From: an uncultured Paraprevotella sp.
Lineage (GTDB): Bacteria; Bacteroidota; Bacteroidia; Bacteroidales; Bacteroidaceae
Length of the DNA stretch: 52,605 nucleotides
Direction: 5' to 3'
Assembly (NCBI GenBank): GCA_944319925.1
Contig: CALUFQ010000018.1
Span: 1-52,605 of the forward strand
Shown piece after piece: positions 17,901 through 28,428 of the stretch. The position numbers and the translations under genes were made by a program. Every line of letters starts with the position of its first letter. Within the stretch, counting starts at the first letter, position 1. Under the pieces are notes generated by a model that worked only from the letters and a program-made list of their open reading frames with translations, searched no databases and was not told the origin of the DNA.

Positions 17901-18563
17901 CTGGTTGATGGAGAGACGGACGTGACGGTGGCTTACACCGATTTCATGGGGAACACCATGAGTGAGACGTTCACCGTGACGGTGGCGACCTTCCCGCTGA
18001 CCAATGAAGGCTTCAATCCTTCCATTTGGGAGGCCGGCACGTTTGATGAAAGTACGGGCTGCTTCGTCACAGGCCAGTATGGTTTCAGCGGTTGGCAATA
18101 TAGCGCAGGTGTTGACCTTTCGGCTTACAACTATATCGTGGTGCGGTTGAAGCAATCGACCAATTGCGGGCTTTCGTTCCGTCTCTACGATAATTCCAGT
18201 TATTGGAGCACCCCGTATATGTGCGACATGGGATCCAAGACGGAGGTTGTCGTTGACTTGAAGAACATGGTGAAGGAGGATGGTACGAACTGCAATCCGT
18301 CGCACATCTACATCGCCGGCTTTTGGACATACGGAGGTACTCCCGTCTATCTCAAGGAAGTGTTCCTGAGCAACGACGGGAAGACACCGGCCGGACCTAC
18401 CGGCGTGGAAGAGGCTTTGGCCGACAGTCATGCGGAAGTGGTGTCTGTGGAATACTATTCGCTTTCGGGCCAGATGTTCGCGGCGCCGCAGCGTGGCGTG
18501 AATATCGTGAAGCGCACATTGTCGGACGGACGCGTGGTCGTGAAGAAAGAAATGCATCCGTGA
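14901..18563 (+). CDS. Secreted bifunctional GH5-GH43 glycoside hydrolase
   Basis: A 1220-residue enzyme with a signal peptide (MKNLLKSFALGAAFLLAAVPLRA; an ATG two codons upstream is equally possible). Residues about 25-405 are a GH5-type barrel: LHVDGKYLKDPHGNIVNLHG at the entry, acid/base Glu205 in ELANEP and nucleophile Glu308 in VTEVDW. Residues about 425-710 are a GH43 five-bladed propeller with Asp435 (FPDPDIIR), Asp550 (YYDAGLLF) and Glu594 (GCEGSHFY). A GH43-type beta-sandwich follows (about 715-920; LQWQWNHNPDNAGWS), then a Big2-like domain, a possible carbohydrate-binding sandwich and a short C-terminal tail shared with two other secreted proteins here. The likely combination is a backbone-cutting endo-enzyme plus an arabinofuranosidase or xylosidase acting on the same chain; substrates are inferred from context. 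It is a monocistronic unit bracketed by direct repeats. Confidence 0.88.
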   Translation: MKNLLKSFALGAAFLLAAVPLRAQYGEMPPLHVDGKYLKDPHGNIVNLHGVMDTPNPYFNNYRWGNSCETAADIRNCSNYFDKLFEALTDTAQGAWCNIFRLHLDPCWTNDPDKEETGPEKGEANISRFSRLRLNNYLHRLFVPLAESAMEHGLYVVMRPPGVCPAEIRVGGEYHKYLLDVWDVVSSNKDVQAYSGQLFLELANEPVTVLDESGADTPEALHDFFQPIVDMIRANGYTGIIWVPGSGYQANYKNYALHPVTGYNIGYAVHAYVGWYNCSDETATPERFIEEFGKSVPVVETNPVLVTEVDWSPESDSNGHYNEHGEWVPGNMGTWATGTTSGWGNSFKAMMDHYGNVGMTLTGTADYIDIDTLMQTGKVVPAFDGEPEACAQACFEWYADYAKVNVPRSDFTYRRSADKGNGTFVNPLIHADFPDPDIIRVDDTYYLVTTTMYFFPGATILKSKDLVNWEYCANPLQQISNSDAYNLANGWNHYAGGQWAPSLRYRDGKFYLHFVAFDHEEVQDGGGFLLTATDPEGKWEMQEMEGFYYDAGLLFDGEDTYIAHGIDEISVTQLDEDFKAVRTEKVITVGNGCEGSHFYHIGDYYYIYATYGGTEGSQTIFRSTSPFGPYEEHEGRIFEKQHIHQGGLVETQTGEWWTILFKDAGTVGRVPFLEPVEWVDGWPVIGKDGIDVSQGGSSYKKPDVGQAFPVTYLPTNDTFTDPALGLQWQWNHNPDNAGWSLFARPGWLRLNTVSVTDDLKQARNMLTQRIFAYENEGADAGSYRDSYGTARIDLSGMQEGDVCGLCVFQDPYGYIGVKMEGGQRKLVYYRSAYADGTVAAETVEGDVVAGPEIYLRAVVNFGTNKAQFYYSTDNKTYTPFGNEWTMRYTLEVFTGNRFGLFNYATEATGGYVDIDWFSTEPDFSEEKYYAEGTLQTFTEDDLTMVSLDVPEAVNLLPGERYTLDITATFRSGRTENVSATCQYDFSQEGVVSFQNGFLTGLVDGETDVTVAYTDFMGNTMSETFTVTVATFPLTNEGFNPSIWEAGTFDESTGCFVTGQYGFSGWQYSAGVDLSAYNYIVVRLKQSTNCGLSFRLYDNSSYWSTPYMCDMGSKTEVVVDLKNMVKEDGTNCNPSHIYIAGFWTYGGTPVYLKEVFLSNDGKTPAGPTGVEEALADSHAEVVSVEYYSLSGQMFAAPQRGVNIVKRTLSDGRVVVKKEMHP

Positions 18564-18583
18564 TAAGTCAATGGATTTGACGG

Positions 18584-18624
18584 CCTGGCCGCTCGCAGGA
18601 GATGTCTTTCTGCCGGCGGCCAGG
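18584..18624. other. Hairpin after the GH5-GH43 gene
   Basis: CCTGGCCG (18584-18591) and CGGCCAGG (18617-18624) form a perfect 8-bp stem 21 bases after the stop codon. No T-run follows, so any terminator role is uncertain. Confidence 0.35.
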
Positions 18625-18778
18625 ATTGTAGTATGCCCGGCACGAGTATTGGCTAACGGAGCGCCTTTTGTCGCGTGGAATTTGCAATCCCATGCGAAAG
18701 GATAACCGTTTTGTTTGCCATGCGGCGGCCATAATGGCCGTTTGGTTCTCCATGCGGAGGGTCGTTACGACCCTTTTG

Positions 18779-19022
18779 TTTTCCATGCGGATGGCAAGAC
18801 TGTCACGCCTCGCAAGGGGACGAGCCCCGAAGGGGCGGAGGGGGCTCACGCCCACGGGAACAACCCCGGACGCATCCACGGACAACATAAACGAGTCGGA
18901 AAAAGAGAGAAAAGTCACTCTTGCGCATGGGAATCCCCTCCGGCCCTGCGGGCCACCTCCCCTACAAGGCGGAGGAGTTTTGCCTCCGGACGGACAAACT
19001 CTTTGCTGCGGCGGATTTCAAA
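18779..19022. repeat. Interspersed 244-bp repeat, copy R4
   Basis: A direct repeat of 13721-13964 with the same length and orientation. Upstream, at 18715-18778, lie two extra hairpin units (CGGCCATAATGGCCG and GGGTCGTTACGACCC), each joined to CCATGCGG; reversed counterparts occur at about 8955-9005. A truncated copy of the 115-bp module lies at 19137-19172. The whole 18.6-19.27 kb gap holds no supported gene. Confidence 0.85.
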
Positions 19023-19092
19023 CGCGGCAGGCGACAGGCAAATCCTACGCATTCTCGCACTATTGCGTATGTCTGTGACCTATCATGCGATT

Positions 19093-19112
19093 GTGCGGCA
19101 GGAATGCCGCAC
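19093..19112. repeat. Conserved small hairpin element, copy d
   Basis: GTGCGGC, AGGAAT, GCCGCAC, followed by CTCCTAT as in copies b and c. Confidence 0.65.
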
Positions 19113-19276
19113 CTCCTATAAACGTAATGCCCCTTCGTCAATTGTTAAATCCCCGAGTTTGGAAGCTGTCCCATAATCCGCCTCGTTTTTGTGGGAAAGG
19201 TGGTGGAATATCTTATAATGATACATAGGCTAAAATATGTGTTACAAATTCAAAACAGGAAGCGGGCGTTTTCTTG

Positions 19277-19284
19277 TATTTTTG
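19277..19284 (+). promoter_or_regulatory. -7 box TATTTTTG upstream of the CE1-GH43-CE6 unit
   Basis: A consensus TAnnTTTG box lies 72 bases before the chosen start of the first gene. No TTTG is present 19-21 bases upstream. Confidence 0.5.
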
Positions 19285-19287
19285 TAG

Positions 19288-20523
<1,236 letters not shown>

Positions 20524-20533
20524 AATAAAAAAA

Positions 20534-21898
20534 ATGAAAAAGAGCTTAGTGATTTTATCTTTGGCGATGCTGGCCGCTTCGGCGCAGGCGCAGAACCCTA
20601 TTGTGCAAACGATGTACACCGCCGACCCGGCACCGATGGTGTCCGGCGACCGGCTTTTTCTTTATACCAGCCATGACGAGGACGCTTCGACATGGTTCGT
20701 GATGAACGACTGGAAACTTTATTCCACCACCGACATGGTGAATTGGACAGACCACGGCGTGGTGCTTTCCCTCAAAACGTTCGAGTGGGCAAAGAGCGAT
20801 GCCTGGGCCATGCAGTGCGTGGAGCGCGACGGCAAGTATTATGCCTACGTCCCGGTGACGATGAAAAAGGGCGGTGGAGCCATTGGCGTGGCCGTGGCCG
20901 ACAGCCCTTACGGGCCTTTCTACGACCCATTGGGCAAGCCGTTGGTGAGCAGCGGACGAGGAGACATCGACCCGACTGTGATGATTGACGACGACGGGCA
21001 GGCCTACTTGTATTGGGGCAATCCGTTCTGTTATTATGTGAAACTGAACGAGGACATGATTTCCTACTCGGGCGACATCGTGCGTGTGCCCATGACGGAA
21101 GAGGCATTCGGCAAGCGCGAGGGCAATGTGGCCGAACGTCCGACGCGATACGAGGAAGGCCCGTGGCTTTATAAACACAATGATTGGTATTACCTCTTGT
21201 GGGCGGGCGGCCCGATTTCGGAGCATCTGGGTTATTCCATGAGTAAGAGTCCCACCGGACCTTGGAAGTATGCCGGTGTGCTGATGCCTACTGAAGGCCG
21301 GAGCTTCACCAACCATCCGGGCATCGTGGACTACAAAGGCGGCACTTACCTGTTCTACCACAACGGCGCGCTGCCCGGAGGTTCGGGCTTTACCCGTTCG
21401 GTTGCGGTGGAAAAAGCTGAGTTCAAATCCGATGGTACGATTAAGCCCATGAAGATGACGGAAGGCATTCAAAAAGGCTTGGAAACGTTGAACCCCTACC
21501 GCAAGACGGAAGCCGAGACCATGGCTTTCTCCGAAGGCATGAAGGCGGATCAGAACGAGGAAGTGGGCGTGTATGTCAACGCTATGAAGGACGGTGCCTA
21601 TATCAAGGTGCGCGACGTGGACTTCCGCGAGGCCGGAGCTTCGAAGATTACTGCACGTGTGGGGACTACCCACAATGGCGGGGTCACGTTGGAAGTGCGG
21701 ACTGACAGTCCGGAAGGCCCGCTGTTGGCCACGCTCAAAGTGCCTTTGACCGGATGGGATGACCGTTGGGCAGTGGTGACAGCCGATGTGGCCAAGGTGA
21801 GCGGGGTGCACGACCTGTATTTCGTCTGCAAGGGCAACAAGCCCGGCCGGGTGATGTATTTCGATTATTGGATGTTCAGTCCCGCCAATGCTGATTGA
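20534..21898 (+). CDS. GH43 glycosidase with C-terminal CBM6 (first paralogue)
   Basis: A 454-residue secreted enzyme (signal [19 protein letters not shown], cleavage before QNP). The GH43 propeller has its base Asp31 in YTADPAP, pKa-modulating Asp146 in DIDPTV and acid Glu208 in YEEGPW. The C-terminal 125 residues look like CBM6 ([11 protein letters not shown], then [16 protein letters not shown]). The architecture resembles GH43 subfamily 29 alpha-L-arabinofuranosidases, so removal of arabinose from arabinoxylan is the likely role; subfamily is judged by eye. I chose the ATG 10 bases after the previous stop. An ATG at 20516 would overlap the upstream gene by 8 bases. The next gene is a paralogue of the same layout. 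Confidence 0.9.
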   Translation: MKKSLVILSLAMLAASAQAQNPIVQTMYTADPAPMVSGDRLFLYTSHDEDASTWFVMNDWKLYSTTDMVNWTDHGVVLSLKTFEWAKSDAWAMQCVERDGKYYAYVPVTMKKGGGAIGVAVADSPYGPFYDPLGKPLVSSGRGDIDPTVMIDDDGQAYLYWGNPFCYYVKLNEDMISYSGDIVRVPMTEEAFGKREGNVAERPTRYEEGPWLYKHNDWYYLLWAGGPISEHLGYSMSKSPTGPWKYAGVLMPTEGRSFTNHPGIVDYKGGTYLFYHNGALPGGSGFTRSVAVEKAEFKSDGTIKPMKMTEGIQKGLETLNPYRKTEAETMAFSEGMKADQNEEVGVYVNAMKDGAYIKVRDVDFREAGASKITARVGTTHNGGVTLEVRTDSPEGPLLATLKVPLTGWDDRWAVVTADVAKVSGVHDLYFVCKGNKPGRVMYFDYWMFSPANAD

Positions 21899-21931
21899 CA
21901 CCTTATATATTATTAATACCTATATATAATA

Positions 21932-23284
21932 ATGAAGAAGAATCTTTTGACGTTGGCTTTGCTGTGTGCGGGGAGTGTTTCGGCACAAAATCCCATCATA
22001 CAGACCCATTACACCGCCGATCCTGCGCCGGTGGTCTATAACGACACGTTGTTCCTCTATGTAGGATGCGACGAGGATGATGCGCCGCACAATGCCTACC
22101 TGATGCGTGAATACCGTCTCTATACGACCACCGACATGGTGAATTGGACCGACCATGGGGCGGTACTCCGCACGAGTGCCTTCGCGTGGTCGGCAGGCGA
22201 TGCCAGCGCGGCACAATGTATCGAACGAGACGGGAAATATTATTTCTACATATCTTCGCAAAACAAGGTGAAGCCCGGTTCCTCCATCGGCGTGGCCGTG
22301 GCCGATAGTCCTTACGGGCCGTTCCGTGATGCGCTGGGACACGGGTTGGTGACTAATGACATGACCACATTTGCCAAACATTCGTGGGACGACTTGGATC
22401 CTACCGTAGCCATTGACAGTGACGGGCAAGCTTGGCTCTACTGGGGTAACGGTGTGTGTTACAAGGCCAAGTTGAACCGTGATATGGTGTCGCTCGCCAG
22501 TGATATCGAGGCCATGGACAAGAACGATAAGGCGATTTTCCATGAGTCTTTCACGGAAGCCCCGTGGGTGTATGAACGTGGCGGGCATTGCTACATGATT
22601 TATGCTTCCAAGTTTCCGGAGTCTATCCATTATTCCATGGCGGAGTCTATGGCCGGTCCTTGGAAGGCGGCAGGCGTAGTCATGCCGTTGGAGCGCGGAA
22701 GCAACACCAACCATCCGGGTATCACGGACTATAAAGGCCATTCTTATTTCTTCTACCATAACGATGCCTTGCCAGGCGGGCATAGTTATTGCCGTTCGGT
22801 GTGTGTGGAAGAGTTCCGGTATAATGCGGACGGGACGATTCCCGAATTGCACATGACGGATGCGGGGATACGGAAAGGCGTAGGCACGTTGAATCCATAT
22901 AGGCGTGTGGAGGCTGAGACCATGGCCTGGTCGAAGGGCGTGACTACGGAGGCTTCTGCTGCACGCGGTCTGTATGTATGCGGCATTCATGATGGCGATT
23001 ATGTCAAACTGCGTGATGTGGATTTTGGTACTGCTGGCACAGTGCGTTTCACGGCAGCCGCTTCCAGCCGTTACCATGGCGGGGAGATAGAGTTGCGGGC
23101 CGACAGCCTGGCAGGCGAAGTGCTAGGCACGCTCCGTGTGTCCTATACCGGCGAGTGGGAGAACTGGCAGGAGTTCACGGCCAACGTGAAAGCTATCGGC
23201 GGCGTACACGACCTGTATTTGCTGTTCAAGGGGAAGAAACCCCATGAACTGTTCCGTTTGGATTATTGGAAGTTGGAAAAATAA
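21932..23284 (+). CDS. GH43 glycosidase with C-terminal CBM6 (second paralogue)
   Basis: A 450-residue enzyme with the same signal-GH43-CBM6 layout as its upstream neighbour and clear similarity throughout, for example [11 protein letters not shown] and [12 protein letters not shown] in both. Catalytic residues are Asp30 (YTADPAP), Asp156 (DLDPTV) and Glu209 (FTEAPWV). The loops between blades differ: here NDMTTFAKHSWDD precedes Asp156 where the neighbour has SSGRG. The pair probably arose by tandem duplication and may attack different arabinose linkages (for example single versus double substitution). This is inference; neither subfamily nor linkage can be proven from sequence alone. Confidence 0.9.
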   Translation: MKKNLLTLALLCAGSVSAQNPIIQTHYTADPAPVVYNDTLFLYVGCDEDDAPHNAYLMREYRLYTTTDMVNWTDHGAVLRTSAFAWSAGDASAAQCIERDGKYYFYISSQNKVKPGSSIGVAVADSPYGPFRDALGHGLVTNDMTTFAKHSWDDLDPTVAIDSDGQAWLYWGNGVCYKAKLNRDMVSLASDIEAMDKNDKAIFHESFTEAPWVYERGGHCYMIYASKFPESIHYSMAESMAGPWKAAGVVMPLERGSNTNHPGITDYKGHSYFFYHNDALPGGHSYCRSVCVEEFRYNADGTIPELHMTDAGIRKGVGTLNPYRRVEAETMAWSKGVTTEASAARGLYVCGIHDGDYVKLRDVDFGTAGTVRFTAAASSRYHGGEIELRADSLAGEVLGTLRVSYTGEWENWQEFTANVKAIGGVHDLYLLFKGKKPHELFRLDYWKLEK

Positions 23285-23310
23285 GTCAAATACCTTAAAA
23301 GCATTTTTGT

Positions 23311-24936
23311 ATGGATAAGAAAAAGATATTCAAGTTGTCGCTGGCGTTGTCCCTCGCACTTTCCCATGCGTCCCTGATGAATGCGGCCGAACCGGCTCAG
23401 CAAGTGAAGGACAGCGAGGCGGCGACTTTTACCAATCCCGTGTTGTGGGCGGATTTGCCCGACCCGGACGTGATTCGCGTGGGCGATTACTTTTACATGA
23501 TGAGCACGACGATGCACCTGATGCCCGGTGCACCGGTAATGCGTTCCAAAGACTTGATAAACTGGGAACTGACTGGTTATGTCTTCGACAAACTGCACGA
23601 AACACCAAAGTACGACATGGAGGACGGCACGGTGTACGGCCGCGGGCAATGGGCCACGTCGCTCCGTTACCACGATGGCAAGTTCTACGTGCTGTTCTCG
23701 CCGAACGACCAGCCTTTCCGTTCTTTCATCTATACGACGGAAGACCCGATGAAAGGTTGGACTTTGCACAGCCGGATGAAGCATTTCCACGATTCTTCGT
23801 TGTTCTTCGATGACGATGGGCGGGTGTATGTGTTTTCCGGCACAGGAGAACTGACGGAGCTGAATCCGGACTTAAGCGGTGTGAAGGAAGGCGGTGTGAG
23901 CATGAAGCTCAACGTGCGCGATGCCGAGGAGACCGGGTTGCTGGAAGGTAGCCGTGTCTTGAAACACGACGGGAAGTATTACCTGCTGATGATTTCGTGG
24001 CCGAACGGCGGGAAGCGCCGCCAAGTTTGCTACCGCGCCGACAAGATTACCGGTCCCTATGAGAAAAAAGTTATCCTTTGTTCAGACTATGGAGGCTTTC
24101 CTTATGTGGGACAGGGCACTATCGTGGACGATGCGCAGGGCAACTGGTATGGTTGGATTTTTCAGGATCGTGGGGCCGTGGGGCGTGTGCCGACACTTTC
24201 CCCGTGTCATTGGGTGGATGGTTGGCCGATGATTGGTGATGCCGAAGGTCGTGTGCCAACTACGATGACATTGCCTTGGAAGGCAGACAAGAAGATTCCT
24301 TTGGTGGTGAGCGATGAATTCAGCAAAGGCAAGATGAAGCTCAACTGGCAATGGAACCACAATCCGATTGATGATGCTTACACGCTGACGGAACGCAAAG
24401 GTTTCCTGCGCTTGAAAACCAACAAAGTGGTGAAGAGCATTTATGAAGCCCGCAATACGCTGACACAGCGCATGGAAGGGCCGGAATGCAGCGGCGTGAT
24501 TGCCATGGACGTGAGCCATATGAAGGACGGCGACCGCGCGGGGCTTTCGGCTTTCAACGACCATGCCGGTGTGTTGGAAGTGGCACGCGAGGGAGACACG
24601 TTCATCCTTTCGATGAAAGAGGAGGACGTGGAACTGGACAAGGACAAGCGCGTGACGGACACGCAGGCAAAGGTCTGCGGGACGGTGGATTTGGGCAAGG
24701 CGGAAACCGTCTATCTGCGTGTGGACGGCAATTTCCGTCTCGGGAAAGACATCGCCACGTTCTATTACAGCCTGGACGGGAAAGACTGGACGCGGATCGG
24801 TTCGGATTTCAAGATGCGTTTCGATTTCCGCAAGTTCTTCATGGGCACGAAATTCGGCATCTTCAATTATGCCACCAAGACCGCCGGAGGCTATGTGGAC
24901 GTGGACTACTTCAGGTATTCGAAAAAAAATGCCTGA
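23311..24936 (+). CDS. GH43 glycosidase with C-terminal beta-sandwich
   Basis: A 541-residue secreted enzyme (signal ending near LMNAA). The GH43 propeller carries Asp51 in LPDPDVIR, Asp161 in FHDSSLFF and Glu212 in LLEGSRV. The C-terminal 200 residues are the GH43-associated beta-sandwich (LNWQWNHNPIDDAYT, then FMGTKFGIFNYATKTAGGYV). This layout is typical of arabinofuranosidases and xylosidases near subfamily 12, which in Bacteroides xylan loci act on decorated xylo-oligosaccharides. It is closer to the GH43 half of the GH5-GH43 fusion than to the two CBM6 paralogues just upstream. It sits 26 bases after the previous gene and 52 before the CE6-like esterase. Confidence 0.9.
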   Translation: MDKKKIFKLSLALSLALSHASLMNAAEPAQQVKDSEAATFTNPVLWADLPDPDVIRVGDYFYMMSTTMHLMPGAPVMRSKDLINWELTGYVFDKLHETPKYDMEDGTVYGRGQWATSLRYHDGKFYVLFSPNDQPFRSFIYTTEDPMKGWTLHSRMKHFHDSSLFFDDDGRVYVFSGTGELTELNPDLSGVKEGGVSMKLNVRDAEETGLLEGSRVLKHDGKYYLLMISWPNGGKRRQVCYRADKITGPYEKKVILCSDYGGFPYVGQGTIVDDAQGNWYGWIFQDRGAVGRVPTLSPCHWVDGWPMIGDAEGRVPTTMTLPWKADKKIPLVVSDEFSKGKMKLNWQWNHNPIDDAYTLTERKGFLRLKTNKVVKSIYEARNTLTQRMEGPECSGVIAMDVSHMKDGDRAGLSAFNDHAGVLEVAREGDTFILSMKEEDVELDKDKRVTDTQAKVCGTVDLGKAETVYLRVDGNFRLGKDIATFYYSLDGKDWTRIGSDFKMRFDFRKFFMGTKFGIFNYATKTAGGYVDVDYFRYSKKNA

Positions 24937-24973
24937 CCGTCGGGTAATTGGCGTGTGAAAAACGTATAATTAG

Positions 24974-25843
<870 letters not shown>

Positions 25844-25930
25844 CGGAAATGGATATCCCTGCCGGTCTGTTTGATGCATGGCAGGCTTGGGAAATGACAT
25901 CCGTGGGAGGAATCTCTTTGTTCCGTGCGA

Positions 25931-25967
25931 CAAAAACTGTATCTTTAGGCTATAGGTACAGTTTTTG
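25931..25967. terminator. Bidirectional intrinsic terminator
   Basis: An 11-bp perfect stem (CAAAAACTGTA / TACAGTTTTTG) with a 15-base loop. The T-run within the right arm continues to TTTTTGTTT. It separates the first esterase/GH43 unit from the next nine genes. Confidence 0.75.
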
Positions 25968-26060
25968 TTTGCCGGAATAGATCTTTTCTTCGCCGTATGC
26001 TTTTCCGTAATGGCCGATAGAGGGGTGATTTCCATAGTACTCATTATCAAAACAAATTGC

Positions 26061-28406
26061 ATGAATATCATGAAGAATACTTTATTATGGGCGTTGTCGG
26101 CAGCTTTATGCCTGCCGCTGGCCAGCGCATCGGCGCAAGAGAACATACAAGTGGGTAACACTACCCGTAACATGATTACTTACGTGCCCGAGGGACTTCC
26201 GGCCTACAATGCGCCGTTGGTCATTTCCTTGCACGGCATGGGGCAGGATGCCAACTATCAGCGCAACACGAATTCCAAATGGGATGCGGTGGCCGACACG
26301 GCCAAGTTCGTGATGGTTTATCCTAACGGCAACAATAAGTCATGGGATATTGGCGGAGACACGGACATCCGTTTCATCGAGACGATTATCGACACCATGT
26401 ATAACCGCTACCACATCAATCGCAACCGTGTTTATCTTTCGGGCTTTTCCATGGGCGGCATGATGACCTACCATGCCATGTCGAGGCTGAGCGACAAGAT
26501 TGCGGCTTTCGGGCCGGTGAGCGGCATTCCTGTGGACTACCGCAATCCGTCCGGCCCCCGGGCGGTGCCCATCATCCATACGCATGGGACTGCGGACAAC
26601 GTGGTCTATTACAATGGCGACCCCAATCATGCCGCTGGCGGCTACGGCAGCATTCCCGAATACGTGAAGAAATGGGCGAAGTTCGATGGTTGCGATGTGG
26701 ATAATCCTACGGTCATCAAGCCTTATCCTTCAAACAAACCGGGTTCTGCGGCCACTTACACTAAATATTCCGGTGGGAAAAACGGGGTGGAGGTCGTGTT
26801 GATGTCCATTGAAGGAAAAGGACATTGGCAGTCCGAGGACGCGGCCAGTGTGATTACCTCGCAGGAGATTTGGAACTTCTGCAAGCGTTTCTCGTTGGGA
26901 CCGGAGCCTCCTGTGCCACCGATATTGACATCTGCCGAACCCGAAGACCGGTCTTTTGACTTGCCGGCAAGCACACAGGAATTTGTGTTCACTTTCGACA
27001 AGGCCGTCGATTGCGGACAGGTGACCGCGGAACTTGCCGGCGATGGAGGGACATATCCCCTCCAGTTAGCGGAAACCGGATTTTCTGAGACTTTGACTTT
27101 CAGTTTGCCGGAGGGAGAGAATGTGCCCGATGGCGATTATACGTTGAGCTTGCGTAATATCGTGGGCGAGAACGAAGCCAAGGCCGAGACATATACTTAT
27201 CATTACACTTTGGGCCTGACAGAAGTGGGGCTGGAGATAGACATTGACACGTTGTTGTTGCCCGACTGGGCGGCGGAGCAGTCCACGGTGGGTGAAGGCA
27301 TCCCCACGGGATGGAAGCGAGTGAACAGCCGTGCGGACGGTTCGAAGGACGAGCAGGGTTCCGGCGCGGCGAATGTGGCCGGTGCGCGGTTGAAGTATTT
27401 TCCTGCGGGTGGTGATTTCGTTTCCGGCTTCTACCTGAGTGCGCGGGATTATGATGTGTGCCGTTTCACGTATGGTGATTATGAGGATTATCGCTTGCAC
27501 CTTGTGCCTGGGCGCTACAAGCTTTCATTCCGTTCTGTGTATTGGAGCGCGGGTTCTGAGACAGGAAGTGCCACTTTCAGCGCGACTGTCACGGGCATCA
27601 GTTCCGGCGCGGTGGCATTTTCGGGCAGTTCGCTTCCGTCTTCCGGTTGCATGAACGAAGTATCGACCACGGCGGTTTCCGGTTCCTACCTCCACGAATA
27701 TACGTTCGAAGTGACTGCAGAAGACGACTACCGCCTGGAGTTCAATATGTCCCAAGGTTGGAGCTCCGTGATAATTGGCGCGGTGAAACTGACCACGGAG
27801 GCTTCTGTGGCCGATGTGTATAAGGGCGGTTTCCTTCGTGCCATGCACGAGGCACAGATCGTTTACGACGGGACGTCCGGCGAGCGTTATGCCGCTTCGA
27901 AAGACTTGCGCGACGTGCTCGGCGAACTGTTGGAGCGGTATGACGGTTTCGCTTCCACTTCGCCTTCCAGGTATGAAGTGGTGACGGACTCCATCGTGGC
28001 GGCCACGGAGCCTTTGGCTTTGCGTAAGGAAAATGTGGACTATTTTAGCGATGTCTATACGCTGTCGCTGGAAGTCCTTGCGGAATGCCAAGGCAATCCC
28101 GCTTATGAACAGACTTCGGCCTACGAGAGGTTGCTTAATGCTGTGGACATGTATTCCGAGGAGCGCATGGACATGACGGATGATGACCTTCTTGTCCGTG
28201 CGACGCAGGAGTTGTGGGATGCCGTGGAAATGCTGCGTGAGGTGATTTCGGGCGTTTCCGGAACGTTGTATGATGGTGTTCCCGTATCGGTGGAATATTT
28301 CACGCTTGATGGCAAACCGGCCAATGCCACATCGAAGGGTGTGGTCATCGTGAAGGAACGCGATGCGGCAGGGAATGTCCGGACGTGGAAAAGAATTAGT
28401 CAGTAA
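26061..28406 (+). CDS. Multidomain secreted CE1-like esterase (feruloyl/PHB-depolymerase type)
   Basis: A 781-residue protein starting MNIMKNTLLWALSAA (an upstream in-frame ATG at 25965 lies in the terminator and is rejected). The signal peptide ends ASASAQ. Residues about 30-290 are an alpha/beta hydrolase of the LpqC/feruloyl esterase type: nucleophile Ser130 in SGFSMGGM, Asp179 in HGTADNVV, His255 in GKGHWQ. It probably removes ferulate or acetate from xylan side chains. Residues about 295-390 form an Ig-like sandwich (PPILTSAEPEDRSFDLPAS). About 400-575 resembles a carbohydrate-binding sandwich, and about 585-735 is helical and unrecognised. The last 40 residues (VSVEYFTLDGKPANATSKGV) match the tail on the GH5-GH43 and GH98 proteins. 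First gene of a nine-gene unit; I found no consensus promoter directly upstream. Confidence 0.82.
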   Translation: MNIMKNTLLWALSAALCLPLASASAQENIQVGNTTRNMITYVPEGLPAYNAPLVISLHGMGQDANYQRNTNSKWDAVADTAKFVMVYPNGNNKSWDIGGDTDIRFIETIIDTMYNRYHINRNRVYLSGFSMGGMMTYHAMSRLSDKIAAFGPVSGIPVDYRNPSGPRAVPIIHTHGTADNVVYYNGDPNHAAGGYGSIPEYVKKWAKFDGCDVDNPTVIKPYPSNKPGSAATYTKYSGGKNGVEVVLMSIEGKGHWQSEDAASVITSQEIWNFCKRFSLGPEPPVPPILTSAEPEDRSFDLPASTQEFVFTFDKAVDCGQVTAELAGDGGTYPLQLAETGFSETLTFSLPEGENVPDGDYTLSLRNIVGENEAKAETYTYHYTLGLTEVGLEIDIDTLLLPDWAAEQSTVGEGIPTGWKRVNSRADGSKDEQGSGAANVAGARLKYFPAGGDFVSGFYLSARDYDVCRFTYGDYEDYRLHLVPGRYKLSFRSVYWSAGSETGSATFSATVTGISSGAVAFSGSSLPSSGCMNEVSTTAVSGSYLHEYTFEVTAEDDYRLEFNMSQGWSSVIIGAVKLTTEASVADVYKGGFLRAMHEAQIVYDGTSGERYAASKDLRDVLGELLERYDGFASTSPSRYEVVTDSIVAATEPLALRKENVDYFSDVYTLSLEVLAECQGNPAYEQTSAYERLLNAVDMYSEERMDMTDDDLLVRATQELWDAVEMLREVISGVSGTLYDGVPVSVEYFTLDGKPANATSKGVVIVKERDAAGNVRTWKRISQ

Positions 28407-28428
28407 AATAGGAATTTGAGATAGACAA

